Source: Puccinia triticina | Taxonomy: Eukaryota; Basidiomycota; Pucciniomycetes; Pucciniales; Pucciniaceae | Length of the DNA stretch: 64,000 bases | Reading direction: 5' to 3' | NCBI RefSeq assembly: GCF_026914185.1 | Contig: NC_070568.1 | Coordinates: 2,810,001 to 2,874,000 of the forward strand | In this document: piece after piece, positions 33,831-44,594 of the stretch | Layout of the letters: each line of letters opens with the position of its first letter | Numbering within the stretch: position 1 is the first letter of the stretch | Position numbers and translations under genes: made by a program | Notes under the pieces: generated by a model | Databases searched by the model: none | What the model was told of the DNA's origin: nothing | Seen by the model: only the letters and a program-made list of their open reading frames with translations

Positions 33831-34150
33831 CTCCAAAAAAAAGGAGACTTGTAGTGCACCCCAATGCACTCCATTTGGTATTTGCCAGCTGGAGTGCAAA
33901 GCCAAAATTCTTCACTGAAAAGGTTGAGTGCTTGGGCTTGCACTCCATTTTTTTTGGAGTGCATGTAGCTGCACTCCCCTATTTTGGTCAATTTTGGAGT
34001 ACCCAGTTGTGTACTCCAATAAACATGGAGTGCCCATCTGGGGACTCCATGTTTTGGGAGTACAAAATCAAGGCACTCCAACTTTTTTGGAGTGCTGGCC
34101 CCCCAAAGCCAAAAATGTGGAGTGCACAAAGTAAAAGTTTGGAGTGCATT
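33830..34150. repeat. GGAGTGCA palindromic minisatellite, array 2
   Basis: A dozen or so copies of GGAGTGC/GCACTCC words in alternating orientation separated by short variable spacers. Confidence 0.8.
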
Positions 34151-35006
34151 TAGACTGACCCTTTTTAAAAGGCCCCCCTACTTGTTGCCTCTTGTCTTCT
34201 GCTTTAACCACCACTCAACAGCGTTGACTGGGTTGAATTCATCTAAGATTATGTCGCCCGCCAGCCAAGTATCAATTGGGTCAGAGGGTGAACTAACTGC
34301 GCGTGCGGCCAATGCAGCCCCAAGTTGAGAGATGAAACCACTTTGGGGCTGAACAGGGAGTCAATCTCACTTCGCTTGCAAGAAAAGAACACCAATTAAA
34401 ACCATGGTGTACTTACTTTGGCTTTAGTGATCTCCGTTCTTGAGGCTGTATCTTCTTGTGGCTTATACTTGCTAACCCACAACTCTTGAGTGAGACTGAT
34501 TGCCTTGTCACTTGGCTCCACCCGGCTACTTTAAAGTATTGATCTTTGAATGATGGATGTAAGACTGGGAAGAGTAGGGTGAGTTTGAGCAAGAATCAAA
34601 AGAGGAGGCTGACTGATGGAACCAACTTACCCATTGCTATTTTGTACAGAGGCGAGCAGTCAGTTAACGTGTAATACTTGTTTGTAAGCTTCAGCCCAGC
34701 ACAACAAGCTTTCCTCAAAGCCAGGGGGAAGTTCTTCTTGGTAATGACAGTTGACAGATGTTCAGTGATCTGGTCAATAAACACTACCACATTTGACAAC
34801 CGTGCCAAGCCTCCAGTCAATACTTGAAGGGTTATCTCATAGAAAAGCTGGAGTACAGCTGACAGATACTTTGCTAATTTGATGTCGGTGTCTTTGATTT
34901 GGGAAGACCGAGTAACACCATACTTTTTATCACGTGCAGCGCTGCCATTCCAAAATGAAAGAGATAAGTCAGAAAATCATTATTGTTGGAGGATTTTTAT
35001 CCCTTA

Positions 35007-36843
35007 GGGCCTGTACCATAGCCCGCGGACTCCAAGGATCTCACCCGGGATTCGCAACTTTCTGTGAAATCCAAGCAAGCCAGAATCCGGAGTACCATAG
35101 CGCCTAATTGGTGTCCTCATAATCCAAGGAAAATGGTCTGTTTTACTCAGTTTGGAAAAATAGGAAGGACCCTAACTTGACACAAGTCCCCCCTGGTGGG
35201 AGGCTCGCTGTGGCTGGCCGCGAAGCGGCCCCTCCCGCAGGGAGGGACTTGTGCACAAAGTCAAAATTTTGGCTGAGAAAGAAATCATGAATGGCTAGAG
35301 GAAAAATACTTAGCATCACCCAGCCTCCCCCTCAGCTCCTGTGGACCTGCCCCAGAGCCAAATTACACTTCTCAATCTCAGCTTTCAAATGGCGCTGGTC
35401 TCATCTCCTCAATCCTTATCATTTTTTCTGTACTAATGTTTTAAAAATAAAAAAACACAAAGAAATGTAAACCAAGGAATTACAACCATCATGCCTTGTG
35501 GATATTGGATTCACAAGCCTGCAGATATCTGCAGATCCTACACCTGTAGCCACCCAATTGTTGCAGATAGGATATTCAATTGTGCATATTATCAGAAAAT
35601 CCAAAATTGGATCTTCAGTGCAATGGAATATCCTCCAGGATTCCTTTGACTTCCAAAACGGATTCCTTCAATCAGTTTTGGAGTTTATGCCTCAAAAACT
35701 TGGGGGAGGGTGCCCATCAGCACTGCCAAGAAAACTGTCTATTCAGTTTTTCTTGTACATATTTTGGTGAATTTTAAACTTTGTTTTTGAGTTTTTAGGA
35801 TTGAAAATCCTTCCTTTGTCTGCCAGCCTGCAGACATTATTCATAAGCCTCTCCTATGGAGAGCCCTCCGGGCGGGGTCCCCCGGACCCTCCGTTTGAGA
35901 GGCTTAGTTAAGCTAGGGACGGACCTATTTTTTTCACCTTGGATTATGCACGCCTTCCCCAGCCACCCGCACCATCAGATACACAGCACATCCTTGTATC
36001 GCCTCCCCTACCCATGGAATGAGTACCGGCCATTGAGAGCAGCTCACTACACCTTCAATGGCCGGCCGAAGCCAGTCATTGAGCGGAGTGCATACACCCT
36101 CCACCAATGGCTGGTCATTAGGTTCTGCACTCTCAATGGCCGGTGGAGAACGGTGATTGATAGGAGTCCACACCTCCGTTGATGCCCGGTCTGTAACGGC
36201 CATCAATAGTCACTTGCCACATTCTGGATGACCGGTTTGTTCCAGTCAGATGACCGGTTTGTTCCGGTCATTGAGAGGAGTATGTACTCCCCAAGATCCG
36301 GAACAAACCGGTCATTGAGAGAAAGATGTACTCCTCAAAACAACCAGAACAAACCGGTCATCTTGAGGAGTAGATTGATCACCGGTTTGTTCCGATCATT
36401 GAGGGGTTATGCACTCCTCCCAATGACTGGTTCATTCCGGCCATCTAGAGGAGTACATACTCCTCCCGATGACCGGTTTTTTCCGGTCATCGTAAGGATT
36501 ACATACCCCTCTCAATGACTGGTTTGTTCCGGTCATCTTGAGGGGTGTATACTCATCTCAATGACCAAGAGGACAGCCCATTAAAGGGAGCCCTCAATGA
36601 CCGAACGGACCTGCCATCAAGGGGAATACTTTCCCAATGGCCGGTGTGTACCTCTCTGGCTGACCGGTCAGTACCGGTGACCGGTGAGTTGTTGATGAAT
36701 CCGCAGTCCCATGGTACACCTTTTGGAGCAGGTCGGATTTTGAACTCAGGGAAACCGTGCAGGGAAAATAATCCTGACGAACCGGTATTTTTGGCAGCTC
36801 GGAATCTGAGGTGTGAATCTGCGAAAAGCTATGGTAAAGGCCC
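35007..36843. mobile_element. PIF/Harbinger-like non-autonomous element
   Basis: Left end GGGCCTGTACCATAGC, right end GCTATGGTAAAGGCCC, flanked by TTA at 35004-35006 and 36844-36846. It lies in an intron of the hAT gene just after donor GTAAGT. No transposase is visible. Inside are a GC-rich hairpin (GGCCGCGAAGCGGCC near 35217, within a larger imperfect inverted repeat 35178-35255) and the minisatellite at 36.0-36.7 kb. Confidence 0.75.
36000..36690. repeat. Palindromic GACCGGT minisatellite, array 3
   Basis: Units like ATGACCGGTTTGTTCCGGTCATTGAGAGGAG, degenerate at both ends. It shares the CCGGTCATTGAG core with arrays at 12.0 and 33.3 kb and sits inside the PIF/Harbinger-like element. Confidence 0.9.
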
Positions 36844-37051
36844 TTAACTTACATTGCAGAGTGACACCTGACAACACCATTCAGTTGCACAAGAGTTGGG
36901 TTCCATCTTGTAGCTATGTCTCGTTCGATATTGTGAGGTTTTTTGCAGGTTTTCTTCTCACAAATTTTGAGAAATAGTGCTTTTGAGTTCGGTAATTTGT
37001 TGAGTTTTCGGGCAATTGATCGGAACTGATTTTCGCAGGAAGATTAATTTA

Positions 37052-38228
37052 GGGGGTTGAGAAATCGACTCCCAAAAATTAAAAAATCGACTCCCAAATC
37101 GAGTTTACGTCGCGCGGACCGCCGCGCGACGTCTGTCCCGGGTCCCCATGACCCAATTTTGACCCGGGGGCATTTTGGGAGTAGATTTTGTAATTCTGCA
37201 ATCCCAAACAGGAGTCGGAATTTTAATTTCGCAAAAAATGCCGGAAAATAAAGAAAAATTTATACCTCCGCACTGGGGAACCCAAAGCCCCCCAAAATTT
37301 TACAGCACTCTAAAAACACTCTCTAGAGCATATGCTAAGCTTCACGGCATTAGCACACCTCAGGGAGACCCTGTGTAGCCGGGGGCGGATTTGGCAGATT
37401 TCCTACTAACGCAATGTGCCATGTCCTGAGATACGGTGATCCAAATGCCCCCAAAATTTCACAGCACTCTAAATACACTCTCTAGAGCATTTGTTAAGCT
37501 TCACGGCATTAGCACACCTCAGGGAGACCCTGTGTAGCCGGGGGCGGATTTGGCGGATTTCCTACTAACGCAATGCGCCATGTCCTGAGATAATATTTTT
37601 GCGGTCTGTATTGGTAATTGTAGACAGGAGGGCGGGGAATCCTTTGAGCTGCCTCCATTTTTTTTATATCTTCTTGATCAGAAGATATAGAGGGTTCAAG
37701 TGAGGATAAGTAGTAGGAAATCTGCCAAATCCACCCCCCCGGCTACACAGGGTCTCCCTGAGGTTTTCAAATGCCGTGAAGCTTGACATATGCTCTAGAG
37801 AGTGTATTCATGTGGCAGAAAAACTTTGGGGGCATTTGGATCACCGTATCTCAGGACATGGCGCATTGCGTTAGTAGGAAATCCACCAAATTCGCCCCTG
37901 GCTACACAGGGTCTCCCTGAGGTGTGCTAATGCCGTGAAGATTAAAATATGCTCTAGAGAGTGTATTTAGAGTGCTGTAAAATTTTGGGGGGCTTTGGGT
38001 GCCCCAGTGCGGAGGTATAAATTTTTCTTTATTTTCCGGCATTTTTTGCGAAATTAAAATTCCAACTCCTGTTTGGGATTGCAGAATTACAAAATCGACT
38101 CCCAAAATGCCCCCGGGTCAAAATTGGGTCATGGGGACCCGGGACAGACGTCGCGCGGCGGTCCGCGCGACGTAAACTCGATTTGGGAGTTGACTTTTTA
38201 ATTTTTGGGAGTCGATTTCTCAACCCCC
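37052..38228. mobile_element. Full-length foldback element with 8-bp duplication
   Basis: The 1177-bp element is almost entirely one inverted repeat starting GGGGGTTGAGAAATCGACTC, with its centre near 37680 (ATATCTTCTTGATCAGAAGAT). Each arm holds two copies of a ~150-bp block (CTCTAGAGCAT...GCGCCATGTCCTGAGAT). Flanks are TTAATTTA at 37044-37051 and 38229-38236. An 8-bp duplication fits hAT-type mobilisation. It sits in an intron of the hAT gene (donor AAG|GTCATC, acceptor AAATCAG). Confidence 0.9.
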
Positions 38229-39559
38229 TTAATTTATGATGGTTGCCAAATTAGCAGAAGAATTGGGATGACCTTTGCAAGAGTTTGCTGACATATACTG
38301 GAGGTGTATTGATTGTCTTCGTCTTCCTCACTGAGATCATTGATGTCATCATCGTCCAGCTCATTGGGGTCCTCCAATCTGGCCACATCGCCGGTCAAAT
38401 CTGTAGGGTTTTCTTTTTCATCTCCTGAGATGTATGAATCACCGCCCTTGGGGAAACTGGAGGAGAGAGGAAGAACATTAGATGAGGAAGGGAGAACATT
38501 GGCTGAGGAATGAAGATGTAAAAAGAGAAAAGCTTACAATTCAATCTGCTTTTTAGCATCTTCTATCCCATCATCTGACTTGTTGTCCGATATATCCTCT
38601 GATGGATTGTCCAGCTTGTCCATCTGTCTCTTGCGCTTCTTGGGTCCAAATGGTTGGAGTATTGCTTTTGCAATAAGATTCAGTACATGTGCAAAGCAGC
38701 GGATCCATTGGGCCTTTCCTTTGAAGTTCGGCCACTTAAGCTTCTTTAATTCATTGACCATGACCTCATTGTTAGAAGCGTTGTCCAATACTATACCACA
38801 TATCTGGATAATATACAGTTGGATCAATGAATGTTTGGACGACATAGAATCTATAAAAATAACTTACTTTGTTTTGAATATCAAACTTCTCAACAATCAA
38901 TTGAATTTTTTCGGCCAAATAAACCCCTGTGTGGCTCTGAGATAATTGGATGAAGTCTAGGGGCATTGCATTGAACTTGTGTTTCCGACCATCCCCATGG
39001 CAAAGACAGTAAGGGTGTTCAAAGTTGAAATCATATTTTTTTCAAATCATAAAATCATAAAATCATAACACTTTTGAGTGATCATTTTTTATGTACCATT
39101 TTAGAATTGTTGTTCTTTTTTGAGTGATTGGGTGTCACACATTTTCTTCAGACTAGACTTTCAAGGCGGCTTCGCCGCCGCTTGTCCCAGACTAATTACA
39201 ATCCAAACATCAATTCTAAATTCCCCTCAGCCCTACTTACAAGGAGTTGAAAAGCAACCGCCAACATTGTGTGATTTGAAGTTCGAATGTGAAATTTTAA
39301 TGAAAAGAGATGCAGACTATTCTAATTCTAAGACTGTATACAAATGAAGCGCGAATGGTCTATGACATGACATTTCATTACGGCTCAGGAAATGATGGAA
39401 TATGAATTTCAAGCAGACAGGTTGATAATGGATGAAAAGTAAGAAGGATTCCCGTTGTTGTAAGTAGGGGGGTTACCAAAAGTGCCTGAATTAACCTGGA
39501 GATTGAAGAATCAGCATTCATACTGATGTTCTTTTGGACAAACTACTTCATACCTTGAC

Positions 39560-40303
39560 TATTAATCAGGAAGTGGTTGAATCAAACCCATCAAGCTCGC
39601 CTTTAAGAAACACCCTGACCCCAGGATACAAATTATCAGATACATCAGGATTAAGCTGGAATTTGTCGATTATGTATGTAACATAAAATTCGCGGGTGAA
39701 CAGTGCCTGATTTGTGTTGTCAGCAACGTTGAATAAACCACGAGTTCATGACAAACTCACATCGGTGCGATGAGCAACCACGAGTTCAATAATACATGAA
39801 TTTGCTGAGATTAGGGTGTTGACTTTTTGGATCAACCTCAGGCGTCGAATCGTACCTGTTCCTTCCATTTTGATCGGTTTCAATGGTTCATTAACGTGGT
39901 TTGATCGTATTCTGTGGAATTTTTCAGGCGTGTAACAAAACTCTTGATTTGCAAGAGTGTTGGAAACTCTCACGATTCCTTTCAACTTATAATATTTGCC
40001 CATGTGCAATTTTGGAACCCCACAACCATGACGAACGAGTCGTATCGCCAACATGCCCGCTGTTGATTCTAATAAGCTAGGGGAAAGAACTTTCAACTGG
40101 TAGACTTCTTCATGAGAAACAATTCCATTGAATGTTTCGAGGCGCAATTTGTTTTACAATTCATAATCTCAGTTCCACTGACTGAAAAAGAAGATAGGAC
40201 AAGCAAACCTTACGCAATCTGTAGCTTGAAACGTTCCCTTGAAGTGTAAACCATCAAAATCCGTTAGTCCATCGAAATCGGTGTGTGGCCTGATTGAAAT
40301 CAT
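39560..40303 (-). pseudogene. Helitron accessory OB-fold-like gene E
   Basis: It begins MISIRPHTDFDGL at 40303 with FKGTFQATDC before a GTAAGG donor. A long exon follows (39763-40150: GKYYKLKGIVRVSNT, GTGTIRRLRLIQKV, IIELVVAHRTDV), then a 54-nt intron and a last exon ALFTREFYVTYIIDKFQL ending at DSTTS. Gene B at 42.9-44.3 kb has the same order of blocks. The junction between first and second exon contains stops in the obvious frame, so it may be damaged. The beta-rich spacing suggests an OB-fold, single-strand DNA-binding type of protein; this is inference. Confidence 0.5.
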
Positions 40304-40940
40304 AATGTTTGCGCGAATATATAAATGGAATTCGTGAAGTCAGATAATTACGGTATCAATTGGTAGATAAGTCACCAAGATTTTAATTGACGGGGGATTC
40401 TTGTCAGGAATCCTATGCGATGACGCTCTCTTTTATTGATGGGGCCGCAACACCATCGGAAAAAACTAACGACCGGGGCAGCATGTTTAGCCAAGATCGT
40501 CTGGCTGAAGTTTGGCGATTGGCTTGGCGGCTGACACTGACTGGCCCTAAGTCCCAGCGCCGTCGCGCAAGGCATTAGCGGTTTGGCTCAGGTCGGCGTA
40601 TTGTAAACGACAAATCACATTTCAGGCCATCAAGTTCTCACATCAAGACATAGTGTATCGCAAGAAAGGTAGTTGATTGATCTCCATGACATTTTCTAGC
40701 TGGAAACATGACGTCCTGGATTAAGATAGCGACTTTGAAATTAAGTTTAGATGTTGTATTTGAGTAGACGAGTGCGGAACAACCTTTGTAGATATGGAAG
40801 CGGAATTGGAGGAATGAGATGAAAAATTCAAAATTGTGATAAGGGCCTGCTGATTCTCTTAAGTGATAGACCCATACATTTCATGGAAGAAATACTTGAA
40901 TGAGAGTCAATCAGATGTTTGAATAGGCAAGTGCTTTTGA

Positions 40941-41628
40941 TTAATCGCTGTATGATTCTTCGTCTTGAATGTCTAAATCTCCACTGGTAACCTGATGCAA
41001 TCATACTTGTCACTATAAAGCAGACCATATGAGACAGACTCGTACTCACCTCTACCCTCATCATATCCAGTTCCCGATTCCAACTGGCCAATGTTCCACG
41101 GAATAAGACTCGCTTCCCTGCTGAGAGTAATATAACCTCATCATCGGGAATAATCTTAGATGGGACGACATAATTTACGAGCATGCTATCATTCTCCGGG
41201 TCCTGTCCGATTAACAGGTTAGTATTCAAGTTGATAAAAGTGTTCCCAATTGCTTACATTTTCGTCAACTCCATCATGTCTTATGATTAAGGAGATGGGC
41301 CCTTGAAGCCCCAGGCTTGATTTAGAGTGTAAAGTCTGAACAATAACACCTAGTGAATGAACTCGAGTTTCTCCGCCGGCGTGCGTAGTCGGAACTTCCC
41401 GGGTGTTGTTAATGTCAAACATTATGAATGGCATTTCGTGCCTCTTTGCCCCAACGAGAAAACCCTCTATGGCATAAGTTTTACCGTGAGTCAACTTGCG
41501 GGAGAAGTCGGCACAATACATTAACCAAACACAGGTGTGGTCCTTGTCCGCCATCAATCCACCAGAAACATCGTACTTGGCACAAGTCATTAATTCCGCC
41601 TTTAATCCATTCGTTGGTAACTGGTAAA
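40941..41628 (-). CDS. Helitron accessory OB-fold-like gene A
   Basis: Exon from about 41628 (LPTNGLKAELMTCAKYDVSG) through GKTYAIEGFLVGAKR, RVHSLGVIVQTLHSK and ISLIIRHDGVDEN. A short intron leads to DPENDSMLVNYVVPSKII and VILLSAGKRVLFRGTLASWN ending at 41050, then a last exon VTSGDLDIQDEESYSD stopping at 40941. Blocks match genes C and D in order. The first exon and start codon are not certain; the first ATG in frame is at 41590. No disabling stop is seen. Confidence 0.55.
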
Positions 41629-41699
41629 CAGACTTGTCAAAGTTGTGAGAATAAGTGTCTGTACTTTTGACGGATAAACTGGGTCGTGCTTACTGTGTG

Positions 41700-42900
41700 T
41701 GATATCAAGAAAACTCCTGAAAGCTCAAACCAAGAACCGCACTCAACATTTGCTTCACGAAAAAAGCAAGTCTTCATTGTCGTTATTGATTGGGGCAAAG
41801 CTCTCCATCTGTTTAAGGACGCCTTTTAACTTGATTTTTGTGATATCAACGCGAGTGAGGAGCTACTCCATTAAACCCTGGGGAAGACCCTGTCAAACCC
41901 TTAGCGCCCCTTGTGGTCGAGTTCGACCATCAGCCGCAATGATCAATAGAGACTGTACAAAGGTCGAAGGTAGATACTTCCAGTAATGTTGACTACTGAG
42001 AATTAGAGCCCTTGTTAGGCGGAATTTCATTGACAGTCTGTCGCCCTGGTGATCAAACGCGAAAGACGACGGTAAAGGTGGGGTACCTTTGAGGGACGAT
42101 TTTGTCTTACTTCCTAGTATGTTGTAAAACTTAGGAGTAAGGGATTCCGTGAGAAAACGAGATTTTCTCAAAGATGAGCCTCAGGTGGTGCTCAAATCTA
42201 CCGCCTTTTGGATACTCGGCTCTTCGTTGAAGGGGTTTATCTTCAGTTGTGAGTCTGTTGCTTGAGAATAACAACACAAAAGAAAAGTATTTTAACACAT
42301 CAAGAAGTCATAGCACTCATGATTGTCACGGAGAGACGTCATCATCCGAGGTTTTGTTTTTTGAGCCAAAACTCAATGTAGTCACTTTGGAGAGGGCGGT
42401 GGTCAATATTCTCCAGACCAATACAATCAACAAGGACTCCGTTGTGTCACTCCGTCAACTAAGTGACCAACAAGAAATCCCGCGTGTCACTAGGTTGACT
42501 AAGTGACCACTCGCCCAAAATACTAACTTGAACAAAAACATTTAAACAATCAACACTCAGCATTATGCTAAATGAGATTGCTGATCATAAACATTTGTCG
42601 GAGGAAAAAACAGAGTCGGTTGTTCTTGACTAAAGTGATCATTAAGTTTGAGATTGAGAATAACTAATTCAATCCTAACTGACTAACAAACTTAGCAAGG
42701 CGGGTAGGGGCGTCAAATTATCATAATGACGAGTAGAAGTATTATGTTTGACAAGAACTGAGGATCAATCTTGAATTGAAATGAAAGTATGCTTAGGACC
42801 ATTAGCGTAATTTGGACGGCCGGCAGTTATTCCTGAAGTCACCTGAAAAAATTTTGCAATGAGATGATATATTTATCAACACTATTAAAGTCGAACACGT
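41700..42900. other. Helitron interior without a clear gene
   Basis: AT-rich sequence between accessory genes with short frames only. Remnants of further accessory exons are possible but not supported. Confidence 0.35.
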
Positions 42901-43474
42901 ACGTTTACAATTAACCTGCCAGTCTTAACTTTGAATCCAATGATATAGCCAGCAAACCTCACTCAAATACCCGGTTCCAACCGGACAAAGTCATCAACCA
43001 GAATTCGAGAGCTGTCAAGTACATATTTGGCGTAAAATTCGCCAGCAGTTGTGCTCTAGGAGAATGTCAATACTAATACACTCGATGGGAAAATGCGCGA
43101 GTCGACTCACATCTGATTTGTGGCCAACAATCATCTCAATAACATTGGTGTTGGTTCTTCCATTACTCCTGTTAGCCAGGTCTGGTAAAAGGCGAACCCG
43201 ACGTATTGTGCCCACCCCAATAATTGAGATGAGTGACGATGAGGATGACGACCTCGTGTGCCAAATTTGATGAATTCCGACCGGAGAGTAGGAGAACTGC
43301 AGATTACCTAGAGGTTCGGATATAATTACTTCTCCTCGAAGGTTGTAATATTCGCCAATAGCGAATCTGTTGAGTTGTCTGTTAGTCTGCTACCATGATG
43401 TATCACCACAGTATGGAGGGCTGTTGGATCGACCCATGAGCACTACCAACCAACCACCCAGCTGGCAGCCACAA

Positions 43475-43560
43475 GCGTCTGTAGCCTAGTTGGTAAAGGC
43501 AGCACTCTAGTATGTGTCTCAGCATAGCTGAGGTCGTGAGTTCGACTCTCACCAGACACA
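43475..43560 (+). tRNA. tRNA-like gene inside TRIM A 5' LTR
   Basis: 86 nt. Acceptor arms GCGTCTG / CAGACAC (one mismatch) plus discriminator A. A box TAGCCTAGTTGG fits the Pol III consensus, and GAGTTCGACTC forms the B box/T loop inside a perfect 5-bp T stem. CTCAGC-ATA-GCTGAG makes a long variable arm, as in class II tRNAs. The anticodon arm is irregular (8-nt loop TCTAGTAT), so the isotype is unclear; Leu-like by variable arm and A73. TTTT at 43567-43570 would terminate Pol III. Confidence 0.7.
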
Positions 43561-43896
43561 TCTTCATTTTACAGTCTCTACAGGTTATGAGCCCAGAGCT
43601 ACCTGAGCGCTACTCACTTACAATAGAGACTTGATGAATTTGTGAATGCTTACTTGTAAGACCACGCAAACCCCTATAAGCCTACATCTAGATCACGGGT
43701 TCAATCCCTACGCTGATCATCTTTCCTGGGTCTCATTCCCACTCTCTCTTGGGGTCAATCCCCACTTCCCATCATGTAGCAAGGGGGGGTGTTGAGTTGT
43801 CTGTTAGTCTGCTACCATGATGTATCACCACAGTATGGAGGGCTGTTGGATTGACCCATGAGCACTACCAACCAACCACCCAGCTGGCAGCCACAA

Positions 43897-43982
43897 GCGT
43901 CTGTAGCCTAGTTGGTAAAGGCAGCACTCTAGTATGTGTCTCAGCATAGCTGAGGTTGTGAGTTCGACTCTCACCAGACACA
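43897..43982 (+). tRNA. tRNA-like gene inside TRIM A 3' LTR
   Basis: Same as the 5' LTR copy except for one C-to-T change just before the T stem (GGTTGTGAG here). A and B boxes and the downstream T run are unchanged. Confidence 0.7.
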
Positions 43983-44594
43983 TCTTCATTTTACAGTCTC
44001 TACAGAATCCTCCTGGATTATCAGAGGTCGGTCCTAGTATGACACTAAATTTGGATGCTTGGGAGGTATGGTCTCCTTTCACTTCAATTATAGATCGGGT
44101 TGTGGCTGATATGTCTCCCTGGTTTGGTGTGAGGTTAATATCTCTAGTGAAGTCAGCGGTGAGTGTTTAGAATAAAGGGATGAACAGTGACTAACCATCG
44201 CAACTGCCTGAAATTTTCCTTCAAACCACATCCCGTCGATATCACCTATTTGATCTGGTGAAGACATCCGGACGACTTTCTGGAAATAAGAGTTGTTGAT
44301 ATTGGTCATGGTGAATAATAATAAAAACAATAAGTGCGACTAAACTGGAAGTTTAAATAGATCGTCGGACCCTGCAGACCTGACGATTTGCCTTAATTCT
44401 TTGAGAATAACGAAGAGCCCATCACCTCAGACACGCTATCATCACACAAGACCCTAGACCCTTCATCCGCGGAATGAGGTGATGGTCAAGCATAAGATTA
44501 ATGTGGCGTTTGTTGTTGGGGTTTCTGACCCTACGGTTGACAACTATCAAGTCGGTTACGGTAGAGGAAATCCATGGAAATGGCTTGAATGCAG

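Larger units (their letters stand above)
31468..34161. mobile_element. Tentative TIR element filled with palindromic repeats
   Basis: Left end GGGTCATCC, right end (reverse complement) GGGTCAGTC. Flanks are TTTTGAAAA (31459-31467) and TTTTTAAAA (34162-34170), 8 of 9 matching. The right flank is the hAT coding sequence ...GGLLK, so something did insert there. The very short TIR makes the boundaries uncertain. Confidence 0.35.
43368..44004 (+). mobile_element. TRIM A: miniature LTR retrotransposon
   Basis: A 637-bp element with 215-bp LTRs (43368-43582, 43790-44004), each TGTTGAG...CTCTACA, and 5-bp duplication GAATC (43363-43367, 44005-44009). Directly after the 5' LTR is GGTTATGAGCCCAGAGC, complementary to the anticodon arm of a methionine tRNA (half-tRNA primer). 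The 3' LTR is preceded by polypurine AAGGGGGGG. The 207-bp interior encodes no protein. LTRs differ at two positions, both CG to TG. Each LTR contains a tRNA-like gene. Confidence 0.93.
42960..44315 (-). pseudogene. Helitron accessory gene B, interrupted by TRIM A
   Basis: Exon 1 starts MTNINNSYFQKVVRM and contains GDIDGMWFEGKFQAVAM before a GTTAGT donor. The second exon runs NQGDISATTRSIIEVKG to PTSDNPGGF, where TRIM A is inserted. Excising the TRIM and one GATTC gives an in-frame continuation AIGEYYNLRGEVIISEPL, then GVGTIRRVRLLPDLANRS and IEMIVGHKSDV. After an intron comes STTAGEFYAKYVLDSSRILV and a TGA after EPGI, where open coding text (VRFAGYIIGFK) continues in the same frame, so a CGA-to-TGA change is likely. 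Confidence 0.65.

Noticed and set aside
35178..35255. Independent transposon with GGCCGCGAAGCGGCC hairpin
   Set aside because: Imperfect inverted repeat without target duplication; kept as an internal feature of the PIF/Harbinger-like element.
43620..43730. Second tRNA in the TRIM interior (GGGTTCAATCCC B-box-like, GATGA...TCATC pairing)
   Set aside because: No acceptable A box or D and anticodon arms; at most a tRNA-derived remnant.
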